From Pseudomonas parafulva NBRC 16636 = DSM 17004 (GTDB taxonomy: Bacteria; Pseudomonadota; Gammaproteobacteria; Pseudomonadales; Pseudomonadaceae): 52,274 nt of DNA. This document shows, in pieces, positions 30,404-39,091 of this stretch. Positions within the stretch are counted from its first letter, which is position 1. Each line of letters starts with the position of its first letter. The position numbers were made by a program, and so were the translations under genes. Under the pieces are notes generated by a model. It had not been told where the DNA came from, made no database searches, and saw only the letters and a program-made list of their open reading frames with translations. The stretch lies in the NCBI RefSeq assembly GCF_000730645.1, contig NZ_BBIU01000001.1, positions 1-52,274 on the forward strand, read 5' to 3'.

Positions 30404-31209
30404 TGGCCGAGCGCCCAGGGCTGCAAGAACGCGTCCATGGCCTCGGAGCAGGCAGTGGGTGCGCTCATGTGCGGGCAGTGGCCGATGTTCTCGATCAGGC
30501 ACAGCGTACTGTTGGGCATGACCGCATGCAGATACTCACCCACCGAAACGGGGGCGATCAGGTCATCGTGGGACTGCAGGATCAGTACCGGTGTGGCCAG
30601 GCCGGCAATGTCCTGGCGGTTGTCCGACAGGAACGTGACGCGGGCGAAGTGCCCGGCAATTTCAGGGTCGGTACGGCAGAAGCTGTTGGTGAGCTCAACG
30701 CCCAGCGCCGGCTGCCCGGGTGCCCCCATGATCACGGGCGCCATGGTGCTGGACCAACCCAGGTAATTGCTGTCGAGGGTGTCGAGCAGGCTCTGGATAT
30801 CGGCCTGCTTGAAGCCCCCTATGTAGTCGCCGTCATCGATGTAGCAAGGGGACGGCCCGACCATAACATGGGCAGCGATGCGCCCTGGCTGCTTGCGGTC
30901 GGCCAGGGCGCCGATCATTGCGCTGACCGAATGGCCGACCACGATCACCGGGCCTTCGGCGAAGGCATCGATTATCTCGTTGAGGTCCTGGGCGTAGCCC
31001 AGCAGCGAGTCGTATTTGCGGCGGTCGTAGGCGGTGAGGTCCGATTGCCCGGCGCCTACCAAGTCGTAGGTCACCAGCCTGAAGCGCCCGTGAAAGTGGG
31101 GCAGCAGGTACTTCCACATGGACTGGTCGCAGCCGAAACCGTGGGAAAACACCAGGGTGGCTGGGCCGCTACCGGTGACCTGTACGTTGTTACGCAGCGA
31201 TAGATTCAT
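30400..31209 (-). CDS. RsbQ-like alpha/beta hydrolase
   Basis: A 269-residue hydrolase strikingly similar to Bacillus RsbQ, which is needed for energy-stress signalling by the PAS phosphatase RsbP. Shared blocks are GFGCDQSMW, YDLVGAGQSDLTAYD, VGHSVSAMIG, VMVGPSPCYIDD, GGF and GHCPHMS. The catalytic triad is Ser94, Asp216 and His244. RsbQ belongs to the same clade as the plant receptors KAI2 and D14, which bind small butenolide ligands. Here the partner is a histidine kinase rather than a phosphatase: the stop codon overlaps the kinase ATG. Natural ligand unknown. Confidence 0.93.
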   Translation of the reverse strand: MNLSLRNNVQVTGSGPATLVFSHGFGCDQSMWKYLLPHFHGRFRLVTYDLVGAGQSDLTAYDRRKYDSLLGYAQDLNEIIDAFAEGPVIVVGHSVSAMIGALADRKQPGRIAAHVMVGPSPCYIDDGDYIGGFKQADIQSLLDTLDSNYLGWSSTMAPVIMGAPGQPALGVELTNSFCRTDPEIAGHFARVTFLSDNRQDIAGLATPVLILQSHDDLIAPVSVGEYLHAVMPNSTLCLIENIGHCPHMSAPTACSEAMDAFLQPWALGQ

Positions 31210-31362
31210 GAGATTCCACGGGCAGCAGCATCCTGCTTGTTAGGTGCGGGGCCTGGCAGTTCATTGTGCAGGATAGGCCAGGCGTGAACGAGTCGACAGT
31301 GGGTGTTCGGCATAAGTTTCGTAAACGCTGAGCGCCGAATGAGCAACTTGGGCTGCGCCGTT

Positions 31363-31375
31363 GTCAAGAGTTGAC
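31363..31375. promoter_or_regulatory. Small dyad upstream of the LOV kinase
   Basis: GTCAA-GAG-TTGAC is a perfect 5-bp inverted repeat 33 bp before the GTG of the LOV kinase, between that gene and the divergent hydrolase-kinase operon. It could be an operator for either; no further copy was found nearby. Confidence 0.3.
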
Positions 31376-31407
31376 GATTTGCACCACTGCTCATTCAGGA
31401 GAGTCCC

Positions 31408-33006
31408 GTGACGGACAAGAAGGCACGCGTCAGCAATCAGGCTTCCGGGGATATCTCCAAGCTGCCGCACGACATGTTTTTCGCGGCGGTGCAAACCACG
31501 CGCATGCCGATGATCGTGACTGACCCCAACCGCGAGGACAACCCGATCATCTTTGCCAACCGCGCCTTTATGGAGATGACCGGCTATGCCAGCAGCGAGA
31601 TCCTGGGGCGCAATTGCCGTTTTCTGCAGGGCGCCGAAACCGAAGTGGCAGTGGTGGATGCCATCCGCGACGCCATCGCCCGCCGGGTCGATATCGCCAC
31701 GGAAGTGCTCAACTACCGCAAGGATGGCTCAAGCTTCTGGAATGCCTTGTTCATTTCGCCCATTTTCAACGAACGGGGTGACCTGATTTATTTCTTCGCC
31801 TCGCAGCTGGATGTGAGCCGTCGGCGCGATGCCGAGGACGCCCTGCGCCAAGCGCAGAAGATGGAAGCCCTCGGCCAGCTCACTGGCGGTATCGCCCATG
31901 ACTTCAACAACCTGCTGCAGGTGATGGGCGGCTACATGGGCCTGGTTGCCAACGAGACCGACAAGGCCCAGCCCGACCTGAGCCGCATTCGTCGCAGTGT
32001 CGGCCACGCGCAAACCGCCGTGGACCGGGCCAGCACGCTGACCAAACAATTGCTGGCATTCGCCCGCAAACAGAAGTTGCACGGCAGGGTGCTTAACCTC
32101 AACCACCTCATTGATGACGTGCGCCCCATCATCGAGCGCACCTTCGGCGGCGAGGTGACGGTGGATTACGACCTGGATCCGCAACTGCGCAATTGCCGTA
32201 TCGATGGCACCCAGGCCGAGGTCGCGCTGCTGAATATCTTCATGAATGCGCGGGACGCCCTCATCGGCCGCAAACGGCCCCACCTGTTCATCGAAACCCG
32301 CAATATCCAGGTGAGCGATATCAACCAGTCCTTTGATGGGCTGTTGCCCGGCAGCTATGTCAGCATCTCGATTACCGACAATGGTATCGGGATGCCAGCC
32401 AGCATCCGCGACCGGGTGATGGACCCGTTCTTCACCACCAAGGAGGAGGGCAAAGGCTCCGGGCTGGGGCTGTCGATGGTGTATGGGTTTGCCAGGCAGT
32501 CCGGGGGCGCTGCGCGTATCTATACCGAAGAAGGCGAAGGCACCACGTTGCGCTTGTATTTTCCGGTGGATGAAGCAAGCCCGGTGCAGGAAAAACCCGT
32601 AAAGCTTGCGGAGCGCAGCTCGGGCACAGAGCGCATTCTGATTGTCGAGGACCGCCCGGACGTCGCCGAATTGGCCAAGATGGTGCTGGAAAACTATGGC
32701 TATGACGCAGACATGGTGCTTAACGCGCGCGAGGCGCTGAAGCTGATCCAGGCGGGTGAACGCTACGACCTGCTGTTCACCGACCTCATCATGCCGGGTG
32801 GCATGAACGGCGTGATGCTGGCGCGGGAAGTGCGCCGCCTGCAGCCGCAGATAAAGGTGCTGCTGACTACGGGTTACGCAGAGAACTCGATCGAACGCAC
32901 GGATATCGGCGGGTCGGAATTTGATGTGATTTCCAAACCCTGCCAACCACATGATTTGGCAAGGCGGGTCAGGCAGGTGCTGGACGGGCCAACGGGGATC
33001 GCCTGA
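31408..33006 (+). CDS. LOV-domain blue-light hybrid histidine kinase
   Basis: A 532-residue photoreceptor. The N-terminal LOV domain carries the flavin-binding signature GRNCRFLQG with the photoactive Cys70, plus [10 protein letters not shown] and RKDGSSFWN. HisKA ([19 protein letters not shown]), HATPase ([29 protein letters not shown]) and a C-terminal receiver ([13 protein letters not shown], phospho-Asp in [11 protein letters not shown]) follow. Architecture and length match the P. syringae LOV kinase, which autophosphorylates in blue light and affects motility and virulence. The start is GTG with a CAGGAGAG site. A single-domain receiver gene lies just downstream in the opposite orientation. 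Confidence 0.95.
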   Translation: MTDKKARVSNQASGDISKLPHDMFFAAVQTTRMPMIVTDPNREDNPIIFANRAFMEMTGYASSEILGRNCRFLQGAETEVAVVDAIRDAIARRVDIATEVLNYRKDGSSFWNALFISPIFNERGDLIYFFASQLDVSRRRDAEDALRQAQKMEALGQLTGGIAHDFNNLLQVMGGYMGLVANETDKAQPDLSRIRRSVGHAQTAVDRASTLTKQLLAFARKQKLHGRVLNLNHLIDDVRPIIERTFGGEVTVDYDLDPQLRNCRIDGTQAEVALLNIFMNARDALIGRKRPHLFIETRNIQVSDINQSFDGLLPGSYVSISITDNGIGMPASIRDRVMDPFFTTKEEGKGSGLGLSMVYGFARQSGGAARIYTEEGEGTTLRLYFPVDEASPVQEKPVKLAERSSGTERILIVEDRPDVAELAKMVLENYGYDADMVLNAREALKLIQAGERYDLLFTDLIMPGGMNGVMLAREVRRLQPQIKVLLTTGYAENSIERTDIGGSEFDVISKPCQPHDLARRVRQVLDGPTGIA

Positions 33007-33013
33007 GAACCCC

Positions 33014-33042
33014 ATCAGCGCCCTGAATATCAGGGCGCTGAT
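33014..33042. terminator. Bidirectional terminator hairpin
   Basis: A perfect 12-bp stem (ATCAGCGCCCTG with CAGGGCGCTGAT) around an AATAT loop occupies the gap between the convergent LOV kinase and receiver genes. Confidence 0.8.
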
Positions 33043-33048
33043 ACGGCA

Positions 33049-33456
33049 TCACCTCAGTGGCTGTGCCAGCGGTTTTGCGGAGCGCGATAACTGATCGCTG
33101 ACCACGCCAATGAAATGGTCAAGCGTCCACGGCTTGGGCAGGAACACGGCACCCAATGGCAGCGCTTGGCTGGAGGGGTCGTGATAGCCACTCATGACCA
33201 CGATACGCGTGTCCGGCTGTTGCTTGCCGACCTGGCGCGCCAGCTCCAGCCCGTCGACGGTCCCGGGGGTACGTACGTCGGTCAGCAGCATCGAGAAGGA
33301 GGAATGCGAGGTCATTTCCAGGCCCTCCTGCGCGGTTTCAACGCTGGTGACCGTGGCGCCCAGGTCTTCAAGTGCGATGGCAATCAGTTCGCGAATGATG
33401 GGTTCGTCCTCGACCAGCAGGACAGTCGGACATCTTGGAAGTTCGCACACTTTCAT
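33049..33456 (-). CDS. Single-domain response regulator (receiver only)
   Basis: A 135-residue CheY-like receiver with no output domain. Phosphorylation site residues are present: acidic pair in LLVEDEP, phospho-Asp in MLLTDVRTPG, Ser/Thr switch in VVMSGYHDP and Lys in FLPKPW. It may shuttle phosphate from a nearby kinase; the LOV hybrid kinase is the closest candidate and shares this receiver subtype. The genes are convergent, separated by a terminator. Alternative partners are the PAS hybrid kinase or the PAS kinase of the RsbQ pair, which has no receiver of its own. Confidence 0.88.
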   Translation of the reverse strand: MKVCELPRCPTVLLVEDEPIIRELIAIALEDLGATVTSVETAQEGLEMTSHSSFSMLLTDVRTPGTVDGLELARQVGKQQPDTRIVVMSGYHDPSSQALPLGAVFLPKPWTLDHFIGVVSDQLSRSAKPLAQPLR

Positions 33457-33563
33457 GGCAATACTCAGGCTAGGCGCACTCAGGTTTTAGAGGGGACATC
33501 CGTGTAGGCTCGCAAGGTAACGCGCGAGCGATAACTGTGCGCTACCCGTCTGACCACCGCCCC

Positions 33564-33592
33564 TGAGCAATAATTCCGTAAACGTTTGCTCA
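33564..33592. terminator. Hairpin downstream of the DJ-1/PfpI gene
   Basis: TGAGCAA at 33564-33570 pairs with TTGCTCA at 33586-33592, leaving a 15-base loop; flanking CCC and GGG could extend it imperfectly. It begins 28 bp after the stop of the gene at 33620. The long loop makes this a weak terminator; a regulatory dyad for the receiver gene is possible. Confidence 0.35.
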
Positions 33593-33619
33593 AAGGGCGG
33601 AAGTGGCAGGGCTGGGCGG

Positions 33620-34315
33620 TCAGGCGCCAGGTTCCTGTGCCAGCCGGGCAAGCAGCGCCTCGGCTGCGGCTTCGGAGGAAGCGGGGTTTTGGCCCGTGAT
33701 CAGATGCCCATCCTCGACCACATGGCTGGACCAGTCAGCCCCTTTGGAGTAGGCACCGCCTTTGGCCTTGAGCATGTCTTCGACCAGGAACGGCACCACA
33801 TCGGTAAGCCCTACAGCCGCTTCTTCGCTGTTGGTGAAGCCCGTAACCTGCTTGCCTTTCACAGCAGGGTGCCCGTCAGGCGCCTTGACGTTCTTCAGCA
33901 CCCCGGGTGCGTGGCACACGGCGGCAATCGGCTTGTTGGCTGCATAGAATGCCTGCAGCAGGGTGATCGAATGTTTGTCTTCGGCCAGGTCCCACAATGG
34001 CCCATGGCCGCCTGGGTAGAACACGGCATCGAAGTGGTAGGGGTCCACCTGGTTCAGGGGCACGGTATCAGCCAGGGCCGCCTGCCCCTCGGCATCGCTG
34101 GCAAAGCGCCGGGTGGCGTCGGTCTGGGCATCGGCCTCGTCGCTTTTAGGGTCCAGGGGTGGCTGGCCGCCTTTGGGCGAGGCGAGGGTCACATCGGCGC
34201 CATTGTCGATGAAGACATAATAAGGAGCGGCGAACTCCTCCAGCCAGAAGCCGGTTTTCTTGCCGGTGTTACCCAGTTGATCATGGGATGTCAGCACCAT
34301 CAGGATTTTCTTCAT
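33620..34315 (-). CDS. DJ-1/PfpI family protein, Hsp31-like
   Basis: A 231-residue type 1 glutamine amidotransferase-like protein of the Hsp31/glyoxalase III group. The nucleophile Cys is in the elbow AAVCHAPGVL, followed by the partner His; YPGGHGPLWDLAED carries the conserved acidic region. Members act as glutathione-independent glyoxalases or protein-repair chaperones. The start at 34315 has a GGAGGAAG site. It sits alone, divergent from pstS by about 196 bp. Confidence 0.9.
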   Translation of the reverse strand: MKKILMVLTSHDQLGNTGKKTGFWLEEFAAPYYVFIDNGADVTLASPKGGQPPLDPKSDEADAQTDATRRFASDAEGQAALADTVPLNQVDPYHFDAVFYPGGHGPLWDLAEDKHSITLLQAFYAANKPIAAVCHAPGVLKNVKAPDGHPAVKGKQVTGFTNSEEAAVGLTDVVPFLVEDMLKAKGGAYSKGADWSSHVVEDGHLITGQNPASSEAAAEALLARLAQEPGA

Positions 34316-34448
34316 GCAGGGCTTCCTCCAGGTAAGGGCGCGCAGCGCCAAACGCGCTGCCTGAAGAGTGGGAGTTCGGTGCGCCGGCAGCGTTCCATCG
34401 GTGTGCCCAGGCCCTCGCCGGTGCCTTGGCTAGTGGGGTGCCACCGGA

Positions 34449-34477
34449 TGGTCACAAAGCTGTAACACAGCTGATGC
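34449..34477 (+). promoter_or_regulatory. Pho box with three half-sites upstream of pstS
   Basis: Three 7-base half-sites begin exactly 11 bases apart: TGGTCAC (34449), CTGTAAC (34460) and CTGATGC (34471), separated by AAAG and ACAG. This matches the PhoB direct-repeat pattern (CTGTCAT with 4-base spacers). It lies 35-63 bp before the pstS ATG. Phosphate starvation control is expected for pst genes. Confidence 0.7.
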
Positions 34478-34511
34478 AAAGTGTGCCGGCCATCACACGG
34501 AGCGCTTTTCC

Positions 34512-35543
34512 ATGATACGCCTGATGAAGTCTGCTGCACTCGCCGTTGCGGTCTCCCTTTGCGCCACCTCGGCATCCATCGCCGCAGAAAACGTCCGCCT
34601 GACCGGTTCCGGCGCCAGTTTCCCTGCACCGATCTACCTGACCTGGTTCAAGGACTTCAGCAAGAAGACCGCGGGTGTCACCGTTGATTACCAATCCAAG
34701 GGTAGCGGCGCAGGCGTTCAGGACTTCCTGAACAAGACCGTCGATTTCGCTGCCAGCGACTCGGCCATGAGCGAAGCGGACATCGCCAAAGTAGGCGAGG
34801 GCGTGCAACTGCTGCCCATGACTGCCGGCGAAATCGTTCTGGCCTACAACCTGCCAGGCAACCCCAAGGGCCTGAAATTGCCACGTGATGTGTATTCGAA
34901 CATCTTCCTGGGCAAGATCACCCAGTGGAACGACCCACAGATCGCTGCGGCCAACCCTGACCTGAAGCTGCCAGCCACGCCGATCACCGTGGTGGTACGT
35001 GCCGACTCCAGCGGCACCACCGCCGTTTTCACCAAGCACCTGTCGGCCATCAACCCAGACTTCAAGCAGGGGTTGGGTGAGGGCAACACCGTCAACTGGC
35101 CCGCCACCGACAAGTTCATCAAATCGCCTAAAAACGATGGTGTAACCGCCACCGTTCGCCAGACCCCAGGCGCCATCGGCTACATCGAGTACGGCTTCGC
35201 CAAGCTGGCCAAGGTGGACTTCGCCCAGCTGCAGAACAAGGCCGGCCAGTATGTGGTACCGACCGCCGAGAGCGGTGCAGAAGCCCTGGCTGCCGTGAAC
35301 ATGCCGGAAAACCTCGTGGCCTGGCTGCCCGACCCGGATGGCGCCAAGTCCTACCCGATCACCTCGTACACCTGGATGATCTTCCGCAAGGACAACGGCA
35401 ACCCGGCCAAGGCCAAGGCCATGCGTGAAATGGTTGAGTACAGCCTGACCGAAGGGCAGAAGATCGCCGACTCCATGGGCTACATCCCGTTGCCACCGTC
35501 GGTTGTCGAGCAAGTGCGTAAAGCGTCCGCCAACATCCAGTAA
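34512..35543 (+). CDS. pstS: Phosphate ABC transporter substrate-binding protein PstS
   Basis: A 343-residue periplasmic phosphate-binding protein. A signal peptide runs to about residue 24 (SASIA-AENV). The mature protein begins RLTGSGASFPAPIYLTWF; the phosphate site residues lie in this loop, in SKGSGAG and in VVRADSSGTTAVFTKHLS. It belongs to the E. coli-type PstS rather than the shorter Pseudomonas DING/PstS form. The CGGAG site is nine bases before ATG 34512; ATG 34524 is possible but less well placed. First gene of pstSCAB. Confidence 0.97.
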   Translation: MIRLMKSAALAVAVSLCATSASIAAENVRLTGSGASFPAPIYLTWFKDFSKKTAGVTVDYQSKGSGAGVQDFLNKTVDFAASDSAMSEADIAKVGEGVQLLPMTAGEIVLAYNLPGNPKGLKLPRDVYSNIFLGKITQWNDPQIAAANPDLKLPATPITVVVRADSSGTTAVFTKHLSAINPDFKQGLGEGNTVNWPATDKFIKSPKNDGVTATVRQTPGAIGYIEYGFAKLAKVDFAQLQNKAGQYVVPTAESGAEALAAVNMPENLVAWLPDPDGAKSYPITSYTWMIFRKDNGNPAKAKAMREMVEYSLTEGQKIADSMGYIPLPPSVVEQVRKASANIQ

Positions 35544-35609
35544 CACCCAGGCGCTCCCGGCGTGCGTGTACCGCGCCGGGGGTGTTGCACCCTGTCCCGG
35601 AACCTGCCA

Positions 35610-36575
35610 ATGAACACACCCTTTGCCATACCGGATAACCCAGACTCCGCGTGCCAGCCACCGTCGACAAAAGACTTTCTGGTGGACCGCACCTTCCGTG
35701 CGCTCGCCCGTATTGGCGTGGTGCTGGTGCTGGCGCTGGTCTTCGCGCTGGTTTATGAAGTGGGCCGCAAGGCATTGCCCGGCATCGAAAAGCACGGTTT
35801 CGACGTGCTGTTCGGCAGCGTCTGGGATGTCAACCAAGGCAAGTACGGCATTCTTCCTGCCATTTGGGGCACGCTCTACAGCGCCCTGATTGCGTTGCTG
35901 ATCGCAGGCTTCTTCGGCGTCAGCATGGCTATTTTCCTGACCCAGGACTTTCTCCCTGCCAGGCTGGCGGCGGTGTTTCGCACCATCGTCGAGCTGCTGG
36001 CTGCCATCCCCAGCGTTGTCTATGGCCTGTGGGGCATCTATGTGGTCATCCCGGCCATCCGCCCGCTCACGGCGTGGCTGAACAGCGAGCTGGGCTGGAT
36101 CCCCTTCTTCGGTACTTCACTGAGCGGCCCTGGCCTGCTGCCAGCGGCGCTGGTACTGGCAATCATGATTCTGCCGACCATCGCGGCGGTGTCCCAGGAC
36201 GCGCTGACCAGCGTACCGATGAAGACCAAGCAGGCCGCCTACGGCATGGGTACCACCCATTGGGAAGCGATCCTCAAGGTGATGGTGCCCTCCGCTGCAA
36301 CCGGCATCTTCGGCTCCCTGGTACTCGGCCTGGGCCGCGCCCTGGGGGAAACCATGGCACTGGCCATGCTGGTGGGCAACGCCAACACCATTTCCCTGTC
36401 GCTGTTCGCCCCGGCCAATACCCTGGCTGCACTGTTGGCGCTGAACTTCCCGGAGGCTGGCCCCAACGAGGTGGAAGTGCTGATGTACGCCGCCCTGGTG
36501 CTGATGTTCATCACCCTGCTGGTGAACGTGCTCGGCTCGATGATCATGCTCTACGCCCAGCGGGGTAATAAATGA
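35610..36575 (+). CDS. pstC: Phosphate ABC transporter permease PstC
   Basis: A 321-residue inner-membrane permease with six transmembrane helices in the PstC fold. The cytoplasmic EAA-type coupling loop is KTKQAAYGMGTTHWEAILKVMVPSAATGI, and GLGRALGETMAL is the conserved PstC signature. The start at 35610 gives the normal short cytoplasmic N terminus. It lies 66 bp after pstS, and its stop overlaps the pstA start by four bases. Confidence 0.96.
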   Translation: MNTPFAIPDNPDSACQPPSTKDFLVDRTFRALARIGVVLVLALVFALVYEVGRKALPGIEKHGFDVLFGSVWDVNQGKYGILPAIWGTLYSALIALLIAGFFGVSMAIFLTQDFLPARLAAVFRTIVELLAAIPSVVYGLWGIYVVIPAIRPLTAWLNSELGWIPFFGTSLSGPGLLPAALVLAIMILPTIAAVSQDALTSVPMKTKQAAYGMGTTHWEAILKVMVPSAATGIFGSLVLGLGRALGETMALAMLVGNANTISLSLFAPANTLAALLALNFPEAGPNEVEVLMYAALVLMFITLLVNVLGSMIMLYAQRGNK

Positions 36576-37468
36576 TGACTGACCTCTCGACCCCTGTTGC
36601 CGCGCTGCCCAGCCTGCAGCGCAAGCTCGAAGGCCGCGCCCTGCGCAGCGTGCTGCTGACCAGCCTGGCATGGTTTGCCGCCCTGGTGGCCAGCGTGCCG
36701 CTGATTTCGGTGCTGTACATGCTGATCACCCGCGGCGGTGCGCGGCTCAACCTCGAAGTGTTCACCGAGTTGCCGCCCACCGGCTTCGAAATGGGCGGCG
36801 GTTTCGGCAACGCCATGGCCGGTACCTTTGTCATGGTCGGCATTGCGGCCGCCATCGCAGTACCGGTGGGTATCCTGGCTGCGGTGTTCCTCGCCGAACT
36901 GGGCCCTGACAGCAAGCTGGCCAACGCGGCACGCTTCGCGGCCAAGATGCTTACCGGCCTGCCGTCGATCTTGGCGGGTGTGTTCGCCTACGCCCTGGTG
37001 GTGATGACCACGGGCACCTACTCGGCCCCGGCCGGTGGTGTGGCGCTGGCGGTACTGATGCTGCCCATCGTGGTGCTCACCGCCGAAGAAGCCATGAAGA
37101 TGGTACCCAAGATCATGAAAGACGCTGCCTACGGCATGGGCTGCACCCGTGCCCAGGTCATCTGGAAAATCGTGCTGCCCACCGGGCTGCCGGCCATCCT
37201 GACCGGCGTCATGCTGGCCGTGGCACGGGCCGCAGGCGAAACCGCACCGCTGCTGTTCACCGCGCTGTTCAGCAACTACTGGATCTACCACGACGGCAGC
37301 CTGGCGGTGATGAACCCGACTGCGTCGTTGGCCGTGCTCATTTACAACTTCTCCGGCATGCCGTTCGACAACCAGCTCGAGCTCGCCTGGGCGGCCTCGC
37401 TGGTACTGGTGATGATCGTGCTGGTAATCAACATTCTTAGCCGAGTTTTCGGCAAGCCCAAGTATTGA
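36572..37468 (+). CDS. pstA: Phosphate ABC transporter permease PstA
   Basis: A 298-residue inner-membrane permease with six helices. Coupling loop: MKDAAYGMGCTRAQVIWKIVLPTGLPAI; signature ARAAGETAPLLFTALFSNYW. The ATG overlaps the pstC stop (ATGA), indicating translational coupling. A second ATG follows immediately. Length and sequence are normal for the family. Confidence 0.96.
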   Translation: MMTDLSTPVAALPSLQRKLEGRALRSVLLTSLAWFAALVASVPLISVLYMLITRGGARLNLEVFTELPPTGFEMGGGFGNAMAGTFVMVGIAAAIAVPVGILAAVFLAELGPDSKLANAARFAAKMLTGLPSILAGVFAYALVVMTTGTYSAPAGGVALAVLMLPIVVLTAEEAMKMVPKIMKDAAYGMGCTRAQVIWKIVLPTGLPAILTGVMLAVARAAGETAPLLFTALFSNYWIYHDGSLAVMNPTASLAVLIYNFSGMPFDNQLELAWAASLVLVMIVLVINILSRVFGKPKY

Positions 37469-37486
37469 GAAAGGGAGCATTCGACC

Positions 37487-38305
<819 letters not shown>

Positions 38306-38321
38306 CGCTGATGAGCTTCAG

Positions 38322-38364
38322 GCAGCCGGGTGCAGGGGCCAGGAAGGCGCCTGCACCCGGCTGC
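38322..38364 (+). terminator. Terminator of the pst operon
   Basis: A perfect 15-bp stem, GCAGCCGGGTGCAGG pairing with CCTGCACCCGGCTGC, with a 13-base loop begins 17 bp after the pstB stop. It separates pstSCAB from the next unit, whose Pho-box-like element starts 5 bp later. Confidence 0.8.
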
Positions 38365-38368
38365 ATGT

Positions 38369-38386
38369 GTGTCACTAAAATGTAAC
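38369..38386 (+). promoter_or_regulatory. Pho-box-like site upstream of the Fic-HAD genes
   Basis: GTGTCAC-TAAA-ATGTAAC fits the 7-4-7 PhoB direct repeat. It lies only 12 bp before the ATG at 38399, so a PhoB-dependent promoter here would give an almost leaderless transcript, or the true start is further downstream. The closeness makes the assignment uncertain despite the good match. Confidence 0.5.
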
Positions 38387-38398
38387 CAGGGATAACCG

Positions 38399-39091
38399 AT
38401 GGCAGCCATACCCCGACTTGATCTTTCAGCGATAGAGCGCGCACTGCGCGAGGTGCAGGGGCACTTTGCCGAACTCAGCCGGCACTTTACCGAACCCCGC
38501 GACCCGTTCACCGACGAGGTGCTGCTGAATGTGCTTGAAGGCTATGCGCTGATTGACGACTATGTCGCTCGCGGTATCGACCTGTTCGACCTGCAGCAGT
38601 TGAACCTGATGCTCGAAATCAATGCCACCGTGCTATGCGGCAGCGACCCTGAGCGGCGCAAGGAATTCGCGCCGCACCTGGCCGCCACCGAGGCGCACTT
38701 TTTCAACAACGTCGAAGGCGGCATCAAGGACCTGTACAACTGGTACTGCTCCTACGGCAGCGACTCGATCTGGAAACGTGCAGCGGGCGTTTATGTGCGC
38801 ATCCTCAGCAAGCCGCAGCTGTTCATCGAAGGTAACAACCGCACCGGTTCGCTGATCGTCAGTTACCTGCTGATGCGCGCAGGGTTACCACCGTTCGTGC
38901 TGTCGCTGGACAACGCCGAGGGCTACTTCAACCCGTCCTCGGTCATTCGCAACTCCGCCAAGCATGGTGTGAAAGCTTTGTACGAATTGCCCAAGATCAA
39001 GAAAAAATACGCTGCCTTCCTTGAAGCTAAGGCACCTGCCCCTGGCAAGTTCTTCCTGCGTGGGGCGCATGCTCATGGGGGCAGCCGCTGA
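38399..39091 (+). CDS. Fic-fold protein lacking the catalytic histidine
   Basis: A 230-residue cytoplasmic protein. Residues 139-151 read PQLFIEGNNRTGS, which aligns with the Fic motif HxFx(D/E)GNGRxxR, followed by LIVSYLLMRAGLPPF as in Fic domains. The catalytic His is Gln140, the second Gly is Asn147 and the last Arg is Ser151, while Phe142, Glu144, Gly145, Asn146 and Arg148 are kept. Normal AMP transfer is therefore unlikely; the nucleotide or phosphate binding loop may be reused. The N-terminal 110 residues are helical and not recognised. Its stop overlaps the next ATG by one base. A Pho-box-like site and the pst operon lie just upstream. The Fic call rests on the motif and helix pattern only. 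Confidence 0.7.
   Translation: MAAIPRLDLSAIERALREVQGHFAELSRHFTEPRDPFTDEVLLNVLEGYALIDDYVARGIDLFDLQQLNLMLEINATVLCGSDPERRKEFAPHLAATEAHFFNNVEGGIKDLYNWYCSYGSDSIWKRAAGVYVRILSKPQLFIEGNNRTGSLIVSYLLMRAGLPPFVLSLDNAEGYFNPSSVIRNSAKHGVKALYELPKIKKKYAAFLEAKAPAPGKFFLRGAHAHGGSR

Noticed and set aside
31319..33590. CGTAAACG word shared by the intergenic regions near 31320 and 33578
   Set aside because: Only eight bases are shared and the flanks differ; chance cannot be excluded.
34452..35837. A 461-codon minus-strand frame opposite pstS
   Set aside because: Shadow frame; the plus-strand PstS has a signal peptide and all binding loops.
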